DNA from: Adiantum capillus-veneris | Taxonomy: Eukaryota; Streptophyta; Polypodiopsida; Polypodiales; Pteridaceae | Direction: 5' to 3' | Assembly: GCA_014529385.2 (NCBI GenBank) | Contig: CM043970.1 | Coordinates: forward strand, 69,214,567 to 69,278,566 | Length of the DNA stretch: 64,000 bases | Shown: positions 55,551 to 64,000 of the stretch, in pieces | Layout: each line of letters begins with the position of its first letter | Position numbering within the stretch: position 1 is the stretch's first letter | The notes under the pieces: generated by a model | Told to the model about the DNA's origin: nothing | What the model saw: the letters and a program-made list of their open reading frames with translations, nothing else | Databases searched by the model: none | Program-made: the position numbers and the translations under genes

Positions 55551-56011
55551 ACCCAGTAACCTTTTCTTATCCTCTACTCTTGCCACCTATTATCTGTAGT
55601 GAGAGAGTTTGAGATTCAGATAGTGCTTATGCTACTACATGGTCTTCTTGGCACACTATTGGTGAGGCTAGTTGGGGACAGTGTAGAGCAACCTCTAGAA
55701 CTTCTTGGGCAGGTAGAAGACGAATCCATAGGTAAAATGGAGGGAGAATGAGGTTTGAAAGCCTTTCATAAAGGTAGTGGATATCTTTTAATGAAGGGAG
55801 AGAGTTAGCTATCAATCAGTAGTCAGGTGTCATGAACTTGACAGCTACTAGCAGTGGGTCCTACTTTGTGAGACGAGGAAGTTACCTTACAAAAATGGGA
55901 CAAAACTCAATATTGTAAAATGTTTTCTTTCATTTTTGTGTTGTTTTCCATGTATTTCTACGTTATGTAAGGTTGCTGCTCATTGGCTGCGCCTTCTTTT
56001 CTCTCTCTTCA

Positions 56012-56048
56012 ATAAGGACCTCCAAATGACCTCCAAAATTTGCTAATG
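56012..56048 (-). repeat. Element G right terminal inverted repeat
   Basis: On the minus strand CATTAGCAAATTTTGGAGG, TCATTTGGAGGTCCTT, continuing inward with GAAGAGAGAG, CCAATGAG and ACATAACGTA, which parallels the left end of F (GAAGAGAGAG, CCAATGAG, ACGTTACGTA). Confidence 0.6.
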
Positions 56049-59031
56049 ACTGGCCCGTCGTTGCCCCATTGCTTATAGAGTGAGGAGAACCAACCTTGTG
56101 ATTCCATGAGGGTGAGATACAAATATTTAGTTAGCGATTTCAGGAAATGTCTATTCACAGGCCAGTGCCAAGATTTTCACTTGATCTTGGATTCACAATC
56201 CAACCACTCGAGCTTGGATTCACAGTCCAACAAATATCACCTATTGAGTCGTTCTAGCTAGAGCTCTACTGCTCAACAATCTTTTTGATCCACCAAGGCT
56301 AGACTCACAGGCTAGCTGGTATGTTCCTTTTCAACCGCCTCTTTTTTAGTCCCATAATTGGTGCAACTCCCCTCCAGAAAGGAGTCAGAAGGATACCTCC
56401 AGCCTCTAGAACCATTGAGATAAAGAGTTGTGAAATTACCTTGTAAGCTCTCTCCATTCCAAATCCTTCATTATTGTGTTGCATTTTTTAGTAAGCTCAC
56501 TTGTCATACCCCCAAGTTTCACGATGGCCCATTGCAGGGTCAACAGCTTGTCGTGCGAGTGTATTTTGAAGCTCTCCATGATCTCCTTGGCCAAATTTTA
56601 ATGAATACTTTTGTTTATGAACCCTTCTAATTTGTAGTATCAAAATATTTCTCTGGGTTTTGATGCTATTGTATGGGTTTTGTGGTAGAAAGGTCATGCT
56701 TTTGATCTCACATTGGCTATTAGTACATTTTACAAAGTGGCCATCACCAAGTAGGCTGACACAATTTTGAAGCAATTTCTTTAAGTGGAATCTCTAGGAT
56801 ATGCTTTCCTTGCAAAAGAAATGAAAAGTGAATGAGGTGTGTGCAAATCTTGGGAAGGTAGGAATGTGGAGAACACAATGGCATGCAACAAAGGAATCCC
56901 AGCACAAGGCAGGGTGTGGCAAGTGTCGCACGGCATGTGAGGGGCCAAGAAACTGTATTTTTTCAATGCAAGAACTCAACAATAGTGCAACAATTTCCAA
57001 GCGGTGGAGTGGTCAACATGGAAGGCATTGTGTGAACCTTAAGGTCATGAGGTTGATTTGAGATCTTGCATTACTATTCCAGAGTTGCATCCTGCACTAG
57101 ATGTTGCTTCTTCCTTCTTCTTCATCTTCTTCAGCCAAATAGATTGATCTGATGGGCTTTTGACTACTTCTAGTGCTTCCTTTGTCTTTCTTGAAGCACT
57201 TGGAATGAGGATGGCCCTTCTTCCCACTAATGCTATGTGAGGTGAAGGAGAAGTGAATGTTGAACTTTGCTCAAGATGAGTGCTCCGAACTGTACTCAAG
57301 GTTCCTTTTACTTACGGAAGGGAGAGCCTTCCGTTCCTTTAGTGAGAGAGTGCAAGTGATCACAAACAAACTAAATAAACACGGTGAATGAAGGTGCTAA
57401 GAGTGAGAGATAGAGAGATAAGAATACGACACCAGAATGTTGTCAAACCCTCCTCCGAAGGCCCCACTCTCTATGGAAAGAGCAATCTATTGCTATTGAT
57501 TGCAAAAATCTCTAGAATGCTTTGGACTAGCCGACGATGTCGACGACAATGAGGAGGACGACGAGACGGGCTAAAATCTGAAAATGCTGATGGTTGAAAT
57601 TTTCAAATCTTTATCTGCTGAATTTTGACTCTATGTCGATAACGACAGCGATGATGATGATGCAGCAACGACACGCTGAAAACGCGAACGCTGAAATCTA
57701 CGTTTTTCGGGCTGAATCTGTAAACTTTGGCTGATCTAACTGTGCGACAAGGATCTATTGTGGGAAGGTGAGATCTTTGAGGTTTGGGACTTGCGGTGCA
57801 GAGTCTGATTGCTGCAAATGCAAAACACTGATGCAAGGGGTATTCTACCGTCAGGAATCTACAAAAACGCTAAGGGTTCTGCTGTCCCAAAAACACTACG
57901 GTTGAATCTATGTTTAATGCAAAATGTTGGCGAATCTGCTGTGTCTGTTGTTGCCAGGCTACTATAACTGAAGAACGCTCGGTTGAATCTGCACCTGAAG
58001 GAAACACTAGCTTGTTCTTTGGTCTTTGGCTGAAAAGGCTAAGTTATCCGCCGCGGAGGGGAGTCTTGCTAAGAAGATGCTCTGTTGGATGTCAGGTCCC
58101 TACTGCCTCTTCTGTTAGAAGGTGCTAGCGCTAGGTTTTCTTATATACATGCTTGTCAAAATTTCCCTACCCAGTTTCCCAACAAAAGTCACTTAAAAAT
58201 AATAAGTGAAAAATGGCTAAAATTGGGAAAATAGGTCTATGGACTGTAAAAATGCTCTTGATGGGTTTTGATGAAAATTTGATGATCATGTTGTGTGCAA
58301 CCAAAGCATATGCATCTAATCTAAGTGCCTGGGCATGCATGGTCTGCGAACAGACTCACAAAAGTGCCAAAACACTTCCTAAGCTAACTGACTAAAACTG
58401 AACCCATTAGGAAAATTTGAACTCATTTTTGGGCCTTTTAAGAGTGCCACATCATCAAAGTTGTACAAAAGAAAGCAACCCGGTAGACCCCTCTAAATAT
58501 TTCTTAGAACCCCATGATATGACCTATCATTGGAAAGTTCTTGAAAAATGGATTCTAAAGAGCCAAGGTCCGAAAATTTTGGATGACTTCTATGAAAGTT
58601 TTGCCATTTTTTTTCAATTAGCCAGCTTTTGTTACCGTTATGTTAATCTAAAATCACCTTTTTCTAGATCTACATGAAGGCAATGTTCGATACATGCATG
58701 CTATATATCAATAGATAGAATTTGAACAGTAGATTCTAAATATCCAACCTCCGACAAGTTTGGATCTTATTTGCAAAAAATTTACCGATCCCCACTTTTT
58801 GAAAGCTATGCCATATCAACAATTCTTACAAGGCCCATTTTTGAGTCCAAACTTTTCTTAATGCTAGCCATGAAGTAGCTTGTCCACGTACACATAGGGT
58901 TAGATGTGCATGTGACATCCCCTCCTTTTCAAAGTGAGGTACTGATACCAAACTGTATGGCGTCGAGGGAGATTGTCAACAACGTCTGGAATGTTGGGAA
59001 GGATTCTTCACCGGCCCACTCTAATGCGTGG
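56049..59031. other. No gene recognised between element G and the second CACTA element
   Basis: About 3 kb with short frames only. The first minus-strand segment (SLYKQWGNDGPVI, 56048-56090) could be the upstream part of the LINE interrupted by G, but this is weak. A small palindrome lies near 57316 (GGAAGG...CCTTCC). Nothing resembles LTRs or known domains. Confidence 0.35.
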
Positions 59032-59063
59032 CACTACAAGAGGTTGTGTGCTCTTGTGACGCT

Positions 59064-59280
59064 GTTAGCGACGGAAATACACTAGGTTTTTATAACCCCC
59101 GGCGTCGCTAAAACCGTCGCTACAAGCGTCGCTATAGGCGTCGCTATAAGTGTCGCTATATAGAGACGCTCATAGCGACGCTCATAGCGACGACTATAGC
59201 GACGTTTACACAGAAGACTATAGCGACGCTCATAGCGATGCTACAGAGCCATAAATAGCGACGCTTATAGCGACGCCCGA
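59064..59280. repeat. CACTA subterminal repeats
   Basis: About a dozen copies of AGCGACG or its complement CGTCGCT, many as TATAGCGACG, first in one orientation then the other. They could pair into a long hairpin and are the expected binding sites of the element's regulatory protein. Confidence 0.8.
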
Positions 59281-59640
59281 GAGAATTTTTTTTTGGTGGC
59301 GAACATTGAATGCCCTGCCACCCATCAACCATATTGTACTTGATTCACTTTTTAAAAAAAGTGCAAGGGTAGATAATAGACCCAAAATAGTCACCCACAA
59401 GACGCATTGTTTGCAAAATTGACAATTGTACACATCATAGGCAAAATGAATTGATTGGCAAATGTAATAATGACAATTGTACAACATCATAGGCATAAAG
59501 AATTGATTGGCAAAAGGAACTACGGTGACAAATGTAATAATATACATGGTTCAAAAAGACATATAAAATCCGTCTCATGATACATAAGCTATGAGAAACC
59601 CTAAACTAATGCTATCTAGCTACGGCTAAACTGACGTCGT

Positions 59641-62600
59641 CTAGTCAGACGTCTCATCGCGTCCAAGCGGCGTATCTATCGGATTCTGCAAAAAAAGACA
59701 ATAAGACAGCTTGCAATAAGTATAAACATATAACGACATTTATAAAACAATACAAAAAATAAAAAAGAGTAAACCCTAATACTAACCATGCCGCCGCGAG
59801 AACTGAGAATGTCCATCAAGGCGTTTAAGCCCTTCCTGCCTGCGTACTCGCGCTCGTACGGTGTGGGATCACGTCCTGTCATCGACCACTGTCAAAACAT
59901 ACAAAGATTTCATTATGTTAGAATTAAAAAACTCATAAACCCTAAACTATCGAACATAAAGAGCAATGTGAAAACACTTACAAAATCCGCCTCAAACGAT
60001 GCCCATCCACCGCTCCCCAAGTGGTGCGAGCTCCCTGCCTCTACTCACGCTCTGGCTGCATCCTTTTGTTGCTTCCACTTGTCGGGATTCTCGCGCGCTG
60101 CTTTCTTCGCATTCTTCCAATGTTCTTTGGCCAGCCAATCTGGCCTGTTCCACCCATTCTTGTTTGCTTTTTGCACTTCGGAACGCTTGTGTTTGCATGC
60201 AAAATCGGTTGATTTTAGCCTCTAGATCTTCCGTCATCTTCTTCTCAACACCGAGATTGCACATGACAATACCAGATATGCGCTCATCATCTATGGTTCG
60301 CCATAGCGTGTCCCGGGATTTATCAAATCCGTCTAGCCACTCTCCAATGTACACTAAGGACTCTGATACCAACCAACCTTCTGCCATGCTACCCTCCGGA
60401 TGTGCCTTTTGACGCACATATCCCTTAAGCGTTTTTATGAAACGCTCTAAGAAGAACATCCATCTGGAATGAACTGTGCCAGCTATTTCCACCTCATCAA
60501 CTATGTGAACAAGAAGATGCACCTGAATGGTTAGCATTGTAGTAGGAAAATGTTTCTCAAACATGCACACAACCTCCGCAGCATTTAGTTTGGCGAATGG
60601 TATGGAGTCTACGTTGATCTCCTTTTGTGAGATCCATTGCACCAGCTTTGCAAGTTTGTAGATTGTGTTACGGATGTCGAGAGACAAACATCCCTCAATG
60701 GCAACCGGTAAAATAAACTGTAAAGTATGTGCATCAATGATATTAAAGTCCACATTTTATGCAATGATATTAAAGTCCACTATGGACGTACCTGACACAT
60801 TTTATGCCAATCGTGTGACTTCAAACCGGTAAGCTTTCCTTCTTTAGTAAAACACGTTCGGAGCGAGTGCATTACGCCAGTGGGGGTCCGCAAAGATCGA
60901 ATGGTCTCTTTTACTTTGCGTTCTTGGGCTCCTGTGAAAATCCATGGTGCTTTAGGGAGTTTTATCGATCCATCAGACGCTGTTTGCGGCCAATATTGCT
61001 CCATACGATCCACATTTCTAAGGTCAACTCTGGCTCCCAAAGTATCTTTCTTTCCGGTCAGATGGTCCCATAGTAGATTACCCACATTCTTGAATATGTG
61101 CATTGGATCGAGCAAGTGATTGATCATGAGTCGGGGCCAGTATGGTAACTCATACCATAGAGATAGTCTCTTCATCCCTGGAGGCAATCCGTCATCGCAC
61201 ATCTCCTTCTGCTCTAACCATGCTTGTGCAGACATCCTTGGTGGCTCTCTTCCCAAAAAGCCATCGCGTAACACATGATTCTCTGGAAGATACGCTTGAT
61301 GACCTTCGTAGATTTTCTTCTTCAATGAGGGTGCCCTACATGCATTCAGTCTAGGTCCACATGTGACACATGATCTGTATCCGCTTGTTTGAAGCCCTGC
61401 ATGTATACACATGATAATAGATCAACTATGGGAAAAAACAAGATTTACAGTGTCTGAGTGAGGAGTGTCAATAGATCACCTGAGCATTCTGTTAGCCCGG
61501 GATAGTCATGCATGGTCCACATTGGAATGCCTCTGATCAAAGCATTCCGTCGTCCTGTGTGTCGGCTCATATCCACCACCTCTATGCCAATCCACAATTG
61601 TTGTAGCTCTTCCAATAGTGGACGAAGATACACATCCATATTCCCCACTTTATATCGCCCTGGCACAATCAAGATTAGCCATAGGTGCCCCTTCTTCGTA
61701 GTCAACCACGGGGGAATGTTGTAGTTGACGATGACAACGGGCCATACACTGTAAGATGTTGATCTTTGACCAAATGGATTTACGCCATCCATAGCCAGGC
61801 CTAAGCGCAAATTTCGAGCTTCCCTGGCAAAATCTGACCATGTTCCATCTATATGTTTCCACGCTACGCAATCTGCAGGAATTCGTAGCACACCATTCGA
61901 AGATTTATTCTCCTCATGCCATGATGCTAGGGCGGCCATGGACTTACATTCGAAGAAATGCTTGATGCGAGGAAGCAGAGGGAAATGTCGCAAAACCTTT
62001 TGTGGAATTTTTGTCCCGTGGAGATCTATTCGATATCTTTCGGAATCACATTTCGGACACTTCTCCATGTCTATGTATTCCCCTCTGAAGAGAATGCAGT
62101 CATTAGGACAAGCGTGGATAGAATTGTAATCCATCCCCAAGTTTTGCAAAATCTTTCTTGCTTCATCTCGGGAATCTGGCATCACATTGTCAGCTGGTAG
62201 TATGTGCTCTTTCAGCAATCTACACAACATAAAAATATGATACAGTCGTGTAAAAATCTATCAGATCATTATACATTTAGAGTTTTATTAAAGTAAACTA
62301 ATTGTAATAGATCACCTGAAAAGCGCTGTGACGCTAGTGTCACTCCATCCAAACTTTGCCTGCATGTTGAGAAGAACCAGGAGTGCTTTCAATCTAGACA
62401 TACGTGCTCCATTATACAATGGCGTATCGGCTTCACTTTTCATATCATCATAGATAAGTCTTTCTGAATCCATGATCGTCTCGATCATTTCATCAATCTC
62501 GGGCTCAAACATTGCCTCGTTGGGAATGTGCTCTGCATGATCATCCCCCGAGCTGTCAGAGGCTACATCTTGTGGCCTCACATATGCTGCTTGACCAAAG

Positions 62601-62848
62601 CGCCTGCGAACACGTCTATTGGGTTGCAAGATTGCTGCTTGTTGGCCAGCGTCAGAGTCCAACGAGTTATAATTGGGAACAACTCGATCTATAATAGATG
62701 GATCGAACTCGCCAAATTCACGAACGTGCTGCAAAGAAACACGTCTTGTCCGTCGCACAGCATGCTTGCATTGATTACAAGGACATAAGACCCTCGTTGA
62801 GAGATAGGTGTTTCGGTTGGACGGTCCCACATCCTCGTCACTACTCAT
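59641..62848 (-). CDS. CACTA transposase (TNP2-like), six exons
   Basis: Exons by splice signals: 62848-62316, 62219-61480, 61396-60792, 60717-59982, 59888-59787, 59685-59641. Exon 1 (MSSDEDVGPSNRNTYLSTRV) has the transposase-associated zinc region (LCPCNQCKHAVRRTRRVSLQ) and GWSDTSVTALFR. Exon 2 carries the TNP2/Transposase_21 core (HACPNDCILFRGEY, CPKCDSERY, GLAMDGVNPFGQ). Exon 3 continues it (HLLDPMHIFKNVGNLLWDHL) and starts DUF4218 (LKSHDWHKMCQ). Exon 4 completes DUF4218 (FILPVAIEGCLS, SRWMFFLERFIKTLKGYVRQ, KAHPEGSMAEGWLVSESLVY). Exon 5 (TGRDPTPYEREYAGRK) and exon 6 (NPIDTPLGRDETSD) end at TAG. No stop within exons 1-3; exon 4 may hold one frameshift just before its donor at 59982, where the frame with GWASFEADF fits the splice better. 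The protein acts in the nucleus on CACTA ends. Confidence 0.8.
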
Positions 62849-62914
62849 AATGAGGATAAATTAAAAACTTATAACCTGGACAACAAATTTAATATTCTAT
62901 TGGCATTCTTCGTC

Positions 62915-62978
<64 letters not shown>

Positions 62979-64000
62979 ACCTCACATTCTCTAGTCATGT
63001 CCAATCCCCGCACACCTCGGTCTAGAGGTGCACGGAGATCAGAACCACCGGGTTATAATCTCGTCTTTATTGGTCAATACCTATATTTGTGGGTACAAGA
63101 AATCTACACACCCACGTCTACATGATACTGCATGTAGTGGACAAAACCCCTTTGCCTCTTCTCTAGCTGTAGCACTTCACAACATCTTAACATCTTTTCA
63201 CAGTAGATCTTTTCACTGTTCGTCTAACTCTAAACCCTAAACCGTAAGTAATTCTTGCGTGGACTCGATCTAACGTAAATAAGAGTAAATCTAAATAAAC
63301 GTAAATCTAACTAAAAATAAACCTAAATCTAATTTAACGTAAGTCTACATCTAACCTACTCTTTAACGTCTTTTGGGATAGTTTCCTACGACGTTAAAAC
63401 TCTCTTCTTCTTGTGTGTGTGTGCGTGTGTGTGGGTAAACCTAAATAAACCTAAGTCTAATCTAATATAACATAAATCTAAATCTAACGTAAATTATGTT
63501 ATATTAAAAACAAAGAACTAAACTAACAGGGATTATAAGAACCTTAAAATTGATTTAACACATAATTTATCACATAACTCGGCAAGAGTTGGCATTCTCA
63601 TCACTAAAGATGTGAGAGTTAACTTCCGGCGGTGACGCTGCCTCATCTCCATCCACATCTGACGACAGCAATTGGCCCTTTAGACCGTTCTTGCTCTTGT
63701 TACTAACTTTGAAGTTGCTGTTGAATGACTAGAGGTTGTCTAGATGGTCATTGTGTCGGGGATGTAGTGACTCTTGCCACCCTAAAGATCCACCTTCTTA
63801 CCTATCTTCTGAAGACATTTCACCAGTACTTTTGGATCAATGGAGCCCACCATGAGTGAAGGCAGCAATACCCTATATTCCATTGAGGGCTTTCTTCACC
63901 CGCTTCATGCAGGCATCGCAGTCTATGGAGACCTAAATCTAATCTAATATAACGTAAATCTAAATCTAGCGTAAATAAACGTAAATCTAGTTTAAAATAA
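62849..64000. other. CACTA 5' non-coding region with microsatellite and TAAATC-rich DNA
   Basis: (TC)n at 62919-62975. 63240-63520 and 63930-64000 are rich in degenerate AAATCTAA/AACGTAAATCTAA units, with one CTAAACCCTAAACC at 63231-63244 that resembles two plant telomere repeats. No supported gene; the frame at 63028-63240 looks random. Confidence 0.5.

Larger units (their letters stand above)
59032..64000 (-). mobile_element. CACTA (En/Spm) transposon, near-complete, 5' end beyond window
   Basis: Starts CACTACAAGAGG at 59032, the classic CACTA terminus, preceded by TGG, a possible 3-bp target duplication whose partner is off-window. Subterminal AGCGACG repeats (59064-59275) and a six-exon transposase gene on the minus strand (62848-59641) follow. 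The coding region has clean splice sites, so the element may be recent. At least the 5' terminus is missing from the window. Confidence 0.8.

Noticed and set aside
63231-63520. Interstitial telomere array
   Set aside because: Only two CCCTAAA-like units are present; the rest is a degenerate TAAATC-type AT-rich sequence.

Overview
This 64 kb window comes from a land plant with a large, repeat-rich nuclear genome. The evidence is plant-type CACTA transposons, Ty3/gypsy Tat-lineage elements with a second archaeal-type RNase H, a chromodomain Ty3/gypsy element, spliced eukaryotic coding fragments, and many long (GA)n, (TC)n and (GT)n tracts. A fern or another early-diverging vascular plant would fit, but nothing seen fixes the species. 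I recognise no ordinary host gene. Almost everything is transposable-element sequence nested inside other elements.

Layout. 1-808 is the 3' end of one CACTA element (last transposase exon plus terminus). 809-5242 is mostly unassigned DNA with two copies of a SINE-like repeat, a possible Helitron 5' end and a LINE remnant. 5243-56048 appears to be one old terminal-inverted-repeat element, called G here, swollen by later insertions. Inside it are: (i) F (6624-10118), a fold-back element with the same two end types as G, itself interrupted by E (7559-10003), a small non-coding LTR retroelement; (ii) A (about 10338-37412), a decayed chromovirus on the minus strand, interrupted by Tat element B (10904-32356, plus), whose 3' LTR is interrupted by young Tat element C (20375-31594, minus); (iii) Tat element D (41415 to about 51125, plus), whose 3' LTR is broken by an inversion. 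59032-64000 is a second, apparently intact CACTA element on the minus strand that runs off the window.

What remains of G once the insertions are removed is roughly 10-11 kb. It holds decayed intron-containing genes that I cannot name: a gene split between 5858-6623 and 37425-38077 (+), a gene at 38249-40060 (-), a histone-H3-fold gene with a long C-terminal extension at 51281-52210 (+), short exons and an acidic stretch leading to an FCP1/NIF-like phosphatase exon at 53583-54124 (+), and a two-exon gene at 54995-55550 (-). This is the best candidate here for an undescribed system: a multi-gene DNA transposon carrying chromatin- or phosphatase-like cargo, with F as its non-autonomous fold-back derivative.

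The three Tat elements (B, C, D) share Gag, protease, RT, degenerate RNase H, archaeal-type RNase H and integrase, a non-iMet primer site (TGGTGCCC...), 4-bp target duplications, and a small conserved reading frame just upstream of gag that is tandemly duplicated in C and D. Only C has a long intact polyprotein frame, and even it has a stop codon 22 codons into the likely original gag start. All comparisons were made by eye, without alignment software or database searches.
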